Origin: a bacterium | GTDB taxonomy: Bacteria; UBP6; JAFGXH01 | NCBI GenBank assembly: GCA_016936735.1 | Contig: JAFGXH010000018.1 | Span: forward strand, 1-40,662 | Direction: 5' to 3' | Length of the DNA stretch: 40,662 nucleotides | In this document: in pieces, positions 8,642 to 15,860 of the stretch | Position numbering within the stretch: the first letter of the stretch is position 1 | Layout: every line of letters starts with the position of its first letter | Translations under genes and position numbers: made by a program | Notes under the pieces: model-generated | Seen by the model: the letters and a program-made list of their open reading frames with translations, nothing else | What the model was told of the DNA's origin: nothing | Database searches by the model: none

Positions 8642-9490
8642 ATGGAGTTTAAATCATCAAAAAAAATATTATCAGAGGAGTCTTTAACACCAAAAAAAAG
8701 ATTTGGTCAACATTTTTTAACAGATAAAAATATTTTACAAAAAATATCAAACTCTATTGAGATTAATAAAGATGATATTGTAATAGAGTTTGGACCTGGA
8801 GCAGGTGCGTTAACTCAATATCTTATTGATAAAACAGATAATTTTTATGCTGTTGATTTTGATAAAGATATGGTAACTCTTTTTGAAAAAGAGTTTGTTC
8901 CAAGAGGTGGAACTATTTTTTGGGGAGATGCCTCAAAATTCTCTTTTAATGAGATTTATGAAAAACATAGAAAAGAGATTATTTTAGTTGGTAATCTTCC
9001 ATATAATGTGTCATCTCAAATTATTTTCAATGTTATGGAGCAGATAAATCAGGTGAAATCAGCTCTTTTTATGGTTCAAAAAGAGGTTGCACTTCGTTTA
9101 ACAGAGAAAAAAGATTCTAAAAACTATTCAATATTAACAGTTTTAACAGATTTACATTTTAAGAAAAAAATTCTTTTTGATGTTAAAAGAAACTGTTTTT
9201 TTCCACCACCAAATGTTGATTCATCCATTGTATATATGCAAAAAATAGATGAATTTAGTAAAATATTATGTGATGAAAAACTATTAAAATCTGTTGTTAA
9301 GGCTGCATTCTCACAAAGAAGAAAAAAAGTTAGAAATACTTTAAAAGAGTATTTAAAATATTTTTCTGAGAATGAGACTCCATTCTCTTCAGATTTAAGA
9401 GCTGAAGATATTGGTATTGATGAATATATTGAGTTTACTAACACTCTTTATCAAAAATTAAAAGATAGTAATAATGAAATTCCCTTATAA
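8642..9490 (+). CDS. ksgA: 16S rRNA dimethyladenosine transferase KsgA/RsmA
   Basis: This enzyme dimethylates the two adjacent adenosines in the 3'-terminal helix 45 loop of 16S rRNA, using S-adenosylmethionine, late in small-subunit assembly. The 282 residues show the family signatures KKRFGQHFLTDKNIL (18-32), the SAM-binding FGPGAGALT (50-58), the catalytic NLPY (118-121) with NVSSQI following, and MVQKEVALRL. The C-terminal KAAFSQRRKKVRNTL segment is also typical. An upstream TATAAAAT (8610-8617) could be a -10 element. It is a stand-alone gene between the divergent Tad run and the tRNA. Confidence 0.97.
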   Translation: MEFKSSKKILSEESLTPKKRFGQHFLTDKNILQKISNSIEINKDDIVIEFGPGAGALTQYLIDKTDNFYAVDFDKDMVTLFEKEFVPRGGTIFWGDASKFSFNEIYEKHRKEIILVGNLPYNVSSQIIFNVMEQINQVKSALFMVQKEVALRLTEKKDSKNYSILTVLTDLHFKKKILFDVKRNCFFPPPNVDSSIVYMQKIDEFSKILCDEKLLKSVVKAAFSQRRKKVRNTLKEYLKYFSENETPFSSDLRAEDIGIDEYIEFTNTLYQKLKDSNNEIPL

Positions 9491-9634
9491 CTAAATTTTT
9501 TCAATAAATCCATTATATGTAAAAACAATATTTAGATTATATAAAACTTTTTTGATAAAAAATAAAATTATTTTCTTTAGTTATAAAATTATTTTTCCTA
9601 AGTTATGTAAGAATTATTATTTTTAGAGGAGGAG

Positions 9635-9706
9635 AGCGGCTGACGGGGCTTGAACCCGCGACCCCCAGCTTGGGAAGCTAGTGCTCTACCACTGAGCTAC
9701 AGCCGC
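9635..9706 (-). tRNA. tRNA-Gly(CCC)
   Basis: Read on the minus strand, the acceptor stem is GCGGCTG/CAGCCGC, the D arm is GCTC-AGTGGTA-GAGC, the anticodon arm is CTAGC-TTCCCAA-GCTGG (anticodon CCC, reading GGG), and the T arm is GCGGG-TTCAAGC-CCCGT. The discriminator base is U, as expected for bacterial glycine tRNA. The CCA end is not encoded. It is a single gene, convergent with ksgA and divergent from the adenylate cyclase gene. Confidence 0.96.
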
Positions 9707-9719
9707 ATAATGGAGTTAT

Positions 9720-9749
9720 AACATAGTTCTAATTCTGAAATCAAGTCAA
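9720..9749 (-). promoter_or_regulatory. Probable promoter of tRNA-Gly
   Basis: On the minus strand a -35 TTGACT (9744-9749) and a -10 TATGTT (9720-9725) are separated by 18 bp. They place the transcription start a few bases before the mature tRNA 5' end at 9706. Confidence 0.6.
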
Positions 9750-9772
9750 TTATCTTTTAAAAAACAAAAAAC

Positions 9773-9802
9773 TTGACACATTAATCATATTTATTTTAAT
9801 AA
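9773..9802 (+). promoter_or_regulatory. Probable promoter of adenylate cyclase gene
   Basis: A perfect -35 TTGACA (9773-9778) is followed 17-18 bp later by TTAATA/TAATAA (9796-9802). Transcription would begin near 9809, which makes the ATG at 9810 effectively leaderless and favours the ATG at 9828 as the true start. Confidence 0.5.
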
Positions 9803-9827
9803 TATCATAATGTGTAAATGGGTGAGA

Positions 9828-12551
9828 ATGAAAAAGATATTCCGTTTTTTTAATCCTTTAAAGTCGTATTTTGCAGTTGTTCTATATACAATGATTGTAT
9901 TTGTTGTGTTACATTTTCAGTATGTTGGTTCTCCCAATAAATATTCAAATTTTATTGGTTATATAGAGCGATCTTTAGAACAACTAAAGTATCAAATAAG
10001 GGGAGTAAGACCTGTTTCTGATAAAGTTGTTATTGTTGATATGGATGAGGCAACTCTTGAGCAGTATGGTTGGCCTATTAACAGAAAATATTTTGCTGAT
10101 ATGGTTTTAAAACTTAAAAAACTTGGTGCAAAAGTTGTTGCATTTGATATTATTTTTGCTGATGCAAGTAATAATGATGCAATAGTTTCAGCAAAAGAGT
10201 TTTATGAAAGGTTTCAACGAATATCTCTTACATCAAAGGGGGAATTGGTTGATGAATTAACAAGTGTTATTAATGCTCAAGAGAAAAATCTTTTAAAATA
10301 TGAGGATACTGCAAAAAAAATTGATAAATATATTGAAGATTTAAAAGAGTCAAGCAAAGTAATTAAATCTGAAAATGAGAAACTCTCTATTAGAAGAAAT
10401 ATATTCAAAATGGAAAAAGAGAGAAAGAGAATGACTCCTGTTATTAAAAAATCTAAAGAGGATATAATAAAATATAGGCAGATTTTTCAACAATTAAAAA
10501 CACTTAATTCTCAATACTCAGAGTTTCTTGAGAAAAAATCTCTTGAAACATTTCCTGATAAAATTTTTGCAAGAGCAATTCACTCTGCAAAAAATGTTGT
10601 ATTAGGATATGTTGGTTTTACAAGTCAAGAGGAGAGTAAATTAATATCTGAAAAAAGGAGTGAAATAAACTATAAACAGGTTGTTTCAAGATCCGAAATA
10701 AAGCTTAATAAAATCTCTCAAAAAGATATGACAGAATATATGAACATATCAAGATTTTCTGCTATTAATGCACCTCATCCAGAACTGGTTTATGTAGATC
10801 CTCCTCTTCCAAAAGAGCTTGTTGAAAAAATAAATAAAGAGATTGAGGAGGCTACAGATGGAATTCCTGAGGATTTAATAGATATGCTAGATAGAGCTGA
10901 TGGTGTTCTTGCAACAGAAAATTATGGCTCTTTTAATCTAATTCCTGATATTGATGGTATTGCAAGAAACTACTATCCTGTTTTTGCAATAGAGGATGAT
11001 AAAAAAGAGCTACATATTTTATTCTCTTTAGGTTTGGCTGCATTAAAAGTCTATTATCATGATATCAATAATAAATATGATGATTTTTATCTTAAATACC
11101 AAGTAGAGAATAATATTGTTGGTGGAATTCAATTTGATTTTGGTGGAAAAAAATCTTTAAATATGGATTTTGATCAAAGTCATGTTGTTTTAAATTATTA
11201 TGGTCCTGCAGGAACATTTAACTACTATAGCATGAAAGATATTTTGGATGACAAATTTACAGAGAAGGAGTTTAAAGACAAAATTGTTTTAATTGGTACA
11301 ACTGCAACAGGTCTTTTAGATTTTCGTTCATCTCCATTTGATACATCACAAAGATATGCAGGAGTTGAGGTTCATGCAACATTTATTGAAAATGTATTGA
11401 ATGATAGCTATTTCCAAAGATATAGTATGACATATATTATAGAGCTTTTAGTTCTTATTATAATGGGATTTCTTTTTGGATTTATTTTAGCAAAAATTCA
11501 TCTATATTTTGGGTTTATATTCTCTGTATTATCCTCCATAATTGTTTTTTATATTGATTTACTATTTTTCTTTAAGAATAGTATACAGGTGTTTTCACTT
11601 TTTCATATAACATTACCAATTATACTTTTTGTTGTTATAACAATATTCCGTTATTTTAGTGAAGAGAGGGAGAAAACAAGAATAAAAGGTGCTTTTAAAT
11701 ACTATTTAAGTAAATCTGTTGTTGATGAGGTGCTAAAAGATCCATCAAAACTCTCTCTTGGTGGTGTTAAAAAGAATCTATCAGTACTTTTTAGTGATAT
11801 TAGGGGATTTACAACAATATCAGAGGTATTAACTCCAGAGCAATTATCTGCAGTATTAAATGATTATCTTACTCCAATGACAAATATTGTTTTTAAATAT
11901 GGTGGAACTCTTGATAAATATATGGGTGATGCAATTATGGCATTTTTTGGTGCACCAATAGATCAACCAGATCATGCAGAGAGAGCATGTTTGACTGCAT
12001 TAGAGATGATGGAGAGACTTCAAGTGTTTAGAGAGGGATTAAAAACAAGACAACTTCCTGATATTGATATTGGTATTGGTATAAATACTGGAGAGATGTC
12101 TGTTGGAAATATGGGGTCTCAACAGAGATTTGATTATACTGTAATGGGAGATAATGTTAATTTAGGCTCAAGATTAGAGGGAATAAATAAGCAATATCAC
12201 TCAAATATTATTGTTAGTGAGTTCACTTTTAAAGAGATTGAGGGAAAACTTCTTTGTAGAAAACTTGACTCTGTAAGAGTAAAGGGTAAAAAACTTCCTG
12301 TTGTTATTTATGAACTTGTAAGTAAAAATATACAAGATCCAATATGGAATGAGATTTCCAAATTATGTGATGTTGGGATAACATTATATATGGAAAAAAA
12401 ATGGGATGAATCAATTGTTGTTTTTGAAAAAGTTCTAAAACTTAGAGATAACGATTATCCCGCACAAATGTATATTGAACGCTGTAGTTTTTATAAACAA
12501 AATCCACCAGAAGATGGATGGGATGGTGTTTTTACAATGACAACTAAATAG
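9828..12551 (+). CDS. CHASE2-domain class III adenylate cyclase
   Basis: This is a membrane-bound enzyme predicted to convert ATP to cAMP. From the ATG at 9828 (907 residues) it has an N-terminal anchor, a large extracytoplasmic CHASE2 sensor domain with a long helical insert (about residues 110-235), three closely spaced membrane helices (about 535-610), then a class III cyclase domain. Catalytic positions are complete: metal-binding D657 (FSDIRGFT) and D701 (GDAIMAFFG), adenine-specifying K697 and D769, and transition-state N778 and R782 (DNVNLGSR). This supports adenylate rather than guanylate cyclase. The C-terminus has a TPR-like tail (GITLYMEKKWDESIVVFEKVL). It is followed by a cAMP-binding protein gene and a phosphodiesterase gene on the same strand. 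An in-frame ATG at 9810 is possible but lies at the predicted transcription start. Confidence 0.93.
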   Translation: MKKIFRFFNPLKSYFAVVLYTMIVFVVLHFQYVGSPNKYSNFIGYIERSLEQLKYQIRGVRPVSDKVVIVDMDEATLEQYGWPINRKYFADMVLKLKKLGAKVVAFDIIFADASNNDAIVSAKEFYERFQRISLTSKGELVDELTSVINAQEKNLLKYEDTAKKIDKYIEDLKESSKVIKSENEKLSIRRNIFKMEKERKRMTPVIKKSKEDIIKYRQIFQQLKTLNSQYSEFLEKKSLETFPDKIFARAIHSAKNVVLGYVGFTSQEESKLISEKRSEINYKQVVSRSEIKLNKISQKDMTEYMNISRFSAINAPHPELVYVDPPLPKELVEKINKEIEEATDGIPEDLIDMLDRADGVLATENYGSFNLIPDIDGIARNYYPVFAIEDDKKELHILFSLGLAALKVYYHDINNKYDDFYLKYQVENNIVGGIQFDFGGKKSLNMDFDQSHVVLNYYGPAGTFNYYSMKDILDDKFTEKEFKDKIVLIGTTATGLLDFRSSPFDTSQRYAGVEVHATFIENVLNDSYFQRYSMTYIIELLVLIIMGFLFGFILAKIHLYFGFIFSVLSSIIVFYIDLLFFFKNSIQVFSLFHITLPIILFVVITIFRYFSEEREKTRIKGAFKYYLSKSVVDEVLKDPSKLSLGGVKKNLSVLFSDIRGFTTISEVLTPEQLSAVLNDYLTPMTNIVFKYGGTLDKYMGDAIMAFFGAPIDQPDHAERACLTALEMMERLQVFREGLKTRQLPDIDIGIGINTGEMSVGNMGSQQRFDYTVMGDNVNLGSRLEGINKQYHSNIIVSEFTFKEIEGKLLCRKLDSVRVKGKKLPVVIYELVSKNIQDPIWNEISKLCDVGITLYMEKKWDESIVVFEKVLKLRDNDYPAQMYIERCSFYKQNPPEDGWDGVFTMTTK

Positions 12552-12557
12552 TTTTAG

Positions 12558-12579
12558 CTATTTTTTTATAAAAAAATAG
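12558..12579. terminator. Perfect A/T palindrome, possible terminator or attenuator
   Basis: An exact 22-bp palindrome lies 6 bp after the cyclase stop codon: CTATTTTTTTA followed by its reverse complement. A second small stem (AAATAG/CTATTT) overlaps its left half. The T-run would suit weak intrinsic termination in either direction between the cyclase and CRP-like genes. It is all A/T apart from its terminal C and G, so the stem would be weak. Confidence 0.4.
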
Positions 12580-12586
12580 AATTTTC

Positions 12587-12615
12587 TTGTGTAAACTATT
12601 TTTTTTAAATACAAT
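12587..12615 (+). promoter_or_regulatory. Probable promoter of CRP-like gene
   Basis: A -35-like TTGTGT (12587-12592) and -10 TACAAT (12610-12615) are separated by exactly 17 bp, 35 bp before the ATG at 12650. A 6-bp hairpin (TGTCTG-AAAAA-CAGACA, 12623-12639) follows in the leader and abuts the GGGGGG Shine-Dalgarno sequence. The CRP-like gene can thus probably be transcribed apart from the cyclase. Confidence 0.5.
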
Positions 12616-12649
12616 GAAATATTGTCTGAAAAACAGACAGGGGGGAATT

Positions 12650-13309
12650 ATGAGTTTAGATGATCAGCTCTTTAATAAGTTCGGAAAACTTTTTAAGAAG
12701 GGTACATATCTTTTCCATGAAAAAGATCGTGGTGATGAGATGTATGTTATTCAAGAGGGAAAAATAGCAATAATAAAAGAGTCTGGAGGACAGGAGACAA
12801 CATTAGCTGTTCTTGATAAGGGAGAGTTTTTAGGAGAGATGAGTATTCTTACAAAAAAACCAAGAACTGCAACAGCTAAAGTTTTAGAGGATGCTAAATT
12901 ATTAGTTATAAATCCATCAACTTTTGAAGCAATGATTAGAGGGGATGCCAATATTGCAATAAGAATGCTTCAACGTCTTGCTGATAGACTTGCAAAAACA
13001 GATAATCAGATAGAGAATCTTCTTTTAAAAGATCCAAGTGCTAAAGTTGTTCATTATTTGAAATCTGAAGCAGAACGTAAAACTTCAGACAATGCTACTC
13101 AAGAGGTTGAATTAACATTATCTCTTGTGGAGATATCAAGAACTATTCTTTTAGATCCAGAGGATGTAAAAAAAGTTTTAGCCAAATTATTAAAAAATGA
13201 GCTTATTATACAATTAAATGGAGCTCAATTTAAAATTCCAAATTTAAAAGTTTTCCAAGATTTTTATGATTATCTTGCAAAAAGAGAGAAATTTAAAGAG
13301 TTTAGTTAG
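12650..13309 (+). CDS. Cyclic-nucleotide-binding CRP-like regulator
   Basis: From the ATG at 12650 (preceded by GGGGGGAA) the protein is 219 residues. A longer frame from TTG at 12587 overlaps the promoter and is rejected. The N-terminal cNMP-binding beta-barrel (about 10-115) has a complete phosphate-binding cassette, GEFLGEMSILTKKPRTATA, with E63 and R72 placed as in cAMP-binding domains. A long helix (about 105-127) leads to a winged-helix-like C-terminus (VELTLSLVEISRTILLDPEDVKKVLAKLLKNELI), which fits a degenerate CRP/FNR DNA-binding domain. It lies between the cyclase and the cAMP phosphodiesterase, so cAMP is the likely ligand. No consensus CRP operator (TGTGA-N6-TCACA) was found by eye, so its targets are unknown. 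Confidence 0.88.
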   Translation: MSLDDQLFNKFGKLFKKGTYLFHEKDRGDEMYVIQEGKIAIIKESGGQETTLAVLDKGEFLGEMSILTKKPRTATAKVLEDAKLLVINPSTFEAMIRGDANIAIRMLQRLADRLAKTDNQIENLLLKDPSAKVVHYLKSEAERKTSDNATQEVELTLSLVEISRTILLDPEDVKKVLAKLLKNELIIQLNGAQFKIPNLKVFQDFYDYLAKREKFKEFS

Positions 13310-13317
13310 GAGTATTT

Positions 13318-14079
13318 ATGAAAATATCATTGCTTGGAATAGATGGTGGAGAGTTAGGGAAAGAGAATCATGCAATCTCTTTTTTGGTAGATGATGTGTT
13401 AGCCATTGATGCTGGTGGACTACTTCATGCTATGAAATTAAAAAACTTACTAAAAATAGATTCAGTTCTTATTAGTCATACCCATATAGATCATGTAAAA
13501 GATCTTCTTTTATGGGGAGATTTGATATTTGCTCAAAGACCTTCAATAGAGACTCATGGTGCAGAGGATGTTTTGGAAGCAGTAAGAAAACATCTTTTTA
13601 ATTGGACTATTTGGCCAGATTTCTCTTCAATACCAACAAAAGATAATCCTGTTTTTAAATTTATTCCTCATCAGAGAGGAGATATATTTGAGACTATTGG
13701 TTATAATGTTCAAAGTATTGAGGTAAATCACTCTGTACCATCAAGTGCATTTATCGTAGCTGATAAAAAGGATGCTATTTTATATTCATCAGATACAACA
13801 ACAACTGATGATGTTTGGCAAGTTGCAAATATCAGAGATGATTTAAGAGTAATATTTATGGAAGTATCTTTTCCAAATAGAATGCAATCTGTTGCTGATG
13901 CTTCAAAACATTACTCTCCAAAAACTTTGTCAGAGGATTTGAAAAAAATAAAAAAAGATGTTCCAATATATTTATATCATATAAAACCAAGTGTATATGA
14001 TGAGGTTGTTGCAGAGATAAAAGAGATTCAGGATGATAGAATTCAAATAGCAGAGGGTAAATCAACTATAAAAATATAA
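13318..14079 (+). CDS. Class II 3',5'-cAMP phosphodiesterase-like metallohydrolase
   Basis: This metallo-beta-lactamase-fold enzyme is predicted to hydrolyse cAMP to AMP in the cytoplasm. The 253 residues carry the metal motif SHTHIDH (H54, H56, D58, H59), then H138 (EVNHSVP), D159 (YSSDT) and H221 (YLYHIKP), a full set of binuclear-metal ligands. The HxHxDH-x-x-(D/G)L context and the NHSVPSSAFIV segment match class II cyclic-nucleotide phosphodiesterases (yeast Pde1, Vibrio CpdP type) better than RNase Z. There is no signal peptide. It starts 8 nt after the CRP-like gene with TTAGGAG upstream, so the two are co-translated. Its place after a cyclase and a cAMP receptor supports the substrate. 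Activity on another phosphodiester is possible. Confidence 0.82.
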   Translation: MKISLLGIDGGELGKENHAISFLVDDVLAIDAGGLLHAMKLKNLLKIDSVLISHTHIDHVKDLLLWGDLIFAQRPSIETHGAEDVLEAVRKHLFNWTIWPDFSSIPTKDNPVFKFIPHQRGDIFETIGYNVQSIEVNHSVPSSAFIVADKKDAILYSSDTTTTDDVWQVANIRDDLRVIFMEVSFPNRMQSVADASKHYSPKTLSEDLKKIKKDVPIYLYHIKPSVYDEVVAEIKEIQDDRIQIAEGKSTIKI

Positions 14080-14300
14080 AGTTCTAATTTTTATTATTTA
14101 AAATATTTAAGCTATTATTTTTATTTAGTCAAAATAAAAATCCTGTTTATATAAAATTTTTATTAAAAAATTATAACATATCAATAAAACTTACTTTAAT
14201 AAAATCTCCAAATAAAAACAGTGTTTTTTTATAAAATTATTAGACTAAATTGAAATAGAGATAAAAAACTGTTAGTATTTGATTTTTGGAGTTAATTTTA

Positions 14301-15380
14301 ATGAAAAAATATCGTTTTTTAATTGCTGGTGGTGGAACAGGAGGACATCTATTTCCTGGTTTAGCTTTTGCAAAATATATAAAGAAAGAGTATCCTAAAA
14401 GTGAAATACTTTTTATTGGAACAGAAAAAGGTATTGAATACACAGAGGTTCCTAAAAATGGATTTAATTTAAAATGTATTGATATAAGTGGAATAAAAGG
14501 GAAGGGGATAAAAGATAAATTGTCCTCGCTATTTAAAATACCATCTTCTGTAAATCATTCATTGAAAATATTACATGATTTTCAACCTGATGCTGTTATT
14601 GGACTTGGAGGATATGCCTCTGGCCCACTTTTATTAGCCTCTTGGTTAGGAAATTATCCAGCATTTATTATGGAACAAAACTCTGTTCCTGGTATTACTA
14701 ATCGATTATTATCAAGAGTTGTATATAAAATTTTTACAACTTTTAACTATTCTCATAACTATTTTCCATCAGGAAAATCTATAAAAACAGGGAATCCTGT
14801 TAGAGAGGAGATATTATCTGTTAAAAGGAAAATTCATCAAAATGATAAATTTTCGGTTCTTGTTTTCGGAGGTAGTTTAGGAGCAAAAAAAATAAATGAG
14901 GTGATGATTGATGTTGTTAAAAAATTGCCAAATATATATTTCACACATCAAACAGGTAAATTAACTTATGATATAGCTAAAGAGAGTTATAAAACAAAAA
15001 AAATAGATAATGTTAATTTATTAACATTTATTGATAATATGGCAGAGGCATATCAAAATGCAGATTTGGTTATATGTAGAGCAGGAGCAACATCTATTTC
15101 AGAACTACAAGTTGCTAAAAAAGCATCTATATTAATTCCATTTCCATTTGCAACAGACAATCATCAAGTTCTTAATGGAAAAGAGATGGAGGAATCTGGA
15201 GCATCTATAATGATAGAGGAGAAAAATTTAACATCTGATCTATTAATTGAAAAAATACTCTATCTTCAAAATAATATTTATAAATTGGAAGAGATGGAGG
15301 AGAAGGCCTCATCTTTGGGAATTGAAAATAGTGCTCAGAGAATTTTAGAAGAGATAAGTAGATATTTATCTGATAAATAG
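14301..15380 (+). CDS. murG: UDP-GlcNAc:lipid I transferase MurG
   Basis: MurG is a peripheral inner-membrane glycosyltransferase that adds GlcNAc to undecaprenyl-PP-MurNAc-pentapeptide, forming lipid II. From the ATG at 14301 (GGAG 9 nt upstream) it is 359 residues. It shows the N-terminal GGGTGGHLFPGLAFA, the membrane-side GLGGYASGPLLLASW, EQNSVPGITNRLLS, VFGGSLGAKKIN, and the donor-binding RAGATSISEL with PFPFATDNHQVLNG. A TTG at 14286 in frame overlaps the Shine-Dalgarno sequence and is rejected. It is isolated from other cell-wall genes, 221 bp after the phosphodiesterase gene, and convergent with the next gene at 4 bp. Confidence 0.97.
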   Translation: MKKYRFLIAGGGTGGHLFPGLAFAKYIKKEYPKSEILFIGTEKGIEYTEVPKNGFNLKCIDISGIKGKGIKDKLSSLFKIPSSVNHSLKILHDFQPDAVIGLGGYASGPLLLASWLGNYPAFIMEQNSVPGITNRLLSRVVYKIFTTFNYSHNYFPSGKSIKTGNPVREEILSVKRKIHQNDKFSVLVFGGSLGAKKINEVMIDVVKKLPNIYFTHQTGKLTYDIAKESYKTKKIDNVNLLTFIDNMAEAYQNADLVICRAGATSISELQVAKKASILIPFPFATDNHQVLNGKEMEESGASIMIEEKNLTSDLLIEKILYLQNNIYKLEEMEEKASSLGIENSAQRILEEISRYLSDK

Positions 15381-15395
15381 ATATTTAATCTATTT
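15375..15395. terminator. Hairpin across convergent gene ends
   Basis: AAATAGAT, the loop ATTTA, then ATCTATTT form a perfect 8-bp inverted repeat that contains both the murG stop and the stop of the oppositely oriented small gene. It could serve both genes as a weak terminator, but there is no clear U-run after it on either strand. Confidence 0.35.
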
Positions 15396-15741
15396 GAAGA
15401 TAATCAGCATAATATACCATTTCACTATTTACAGATTTTTTAATAATATCATAATAGAGTTGTTTGGAAGATATTGATATCTCATTATTAGGCATTATAT
15501 TATTAATTGTAATCTGTTTTTTCCCTTTTTTCCCATAAAAAGTAATTAATACTCCATTTTCAGGAGAGATTTTTACTGTCTGGTTACTTTCTAATAGTGT
15601 AACAGTGATAATATGTTTCTCTTGATCAAGAGAAACAACTTTTGCTCTATAATGAGGAATCTCCTCTATTATTTGATTAATTTCTGGTGCAGCAGATAAT
15701 ACAAATGAGAATATTATTGCAATAAAAAAATATTTTGCCAT
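15385..15741 (-). CDS. Small exported protein paired with PilY1-like gene (copy 1)
   Basis: The family is not recognised. The 118 residues begin with a signal peptide (MAKYFFIAIIFSFVLSAA), then a predicted beta-rich domain (YRAKVVSLDQEKHIITVTLL, VKISPENGVLITFYGKKGKK) and an alpha/beta tail ending in YLQID. It is a clear paralogue of the protein at 19919-20275; shared stretches include EEIP-YR-KVVS, TVKISPE-GV and FYGKKGKK. Each copy sits directly downstream of a PilY1-like gene, which suggests a periplasmic partner, chaperone or assembly factor for that protein (inference). GGAGAG precedes the ATG. An inverted repeat with a U-run separates it from its upstream neighbour, so its expression may be reduced relative to pilY1. 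Confidence 0.85.
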   Translation of the reverse strand: MAKYFFIAIIFSFVLSAAPEINQIIEEIPHYRAKVVSLDQEKHIITVTLLESNQTVKISPENGVLITFYGKKGKKQITINNIMPNNEISISSKQLYYDIIKKSVNSEMVYYADYLQID

Positions 15742-15766
15742 TGCTCTCTCCTTTTCAACTTATTAA

Positions 15767-15798
15767 AAAGAGAGATAACAAAATAGTTATCTCTCTTT
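15767..15798 (-). terminator. Intercistronic hairpin with U-run (PilY1 unit 1)
   Basis: On the minus strand AAAGAGAGATAAC, a 6-nt loop, then GTTATCTCTCTTT form a perfect 13-bp stem followed by TT (five T in a row with the arm). It lies between the PilY1-like gene and its small partner gene. It looks like an intrinsic terminator or attenuator, or a 3'-end stabiliser. The matching position in unit 2 carries a hairpin with compensatory changes. Confidence 0.75.
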
Positions 15799-15860
15799 AA
15801 ATTATTAAAAGATATTTAAAAATAGTTTTTCGTGTTTTAACTAAAAACTATTGAATTTTA

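Noticed and set aside
9635-9706. tRNA-Gly as an integration (att) site
   Set aside because: No second copy of the tRNA 3' end and no integrase were seen; the flanks are ordinary genes.
12587-12649. N-terminally extended CRP-like protein from TTG at 12587
   Set aside because: The extension overlaps a good promoter and the ATG at 12650 has a GGGGGG ribosome site; the extra 21 residues have no domain.
13318-14079. The metallohydrolase as RNase Z
   Set aside because: The NHSVPSSAFIV context and the position beside a cyclase and cAMP receptor fit class II cAMP phosphodiesterase better, though substrate is untested.
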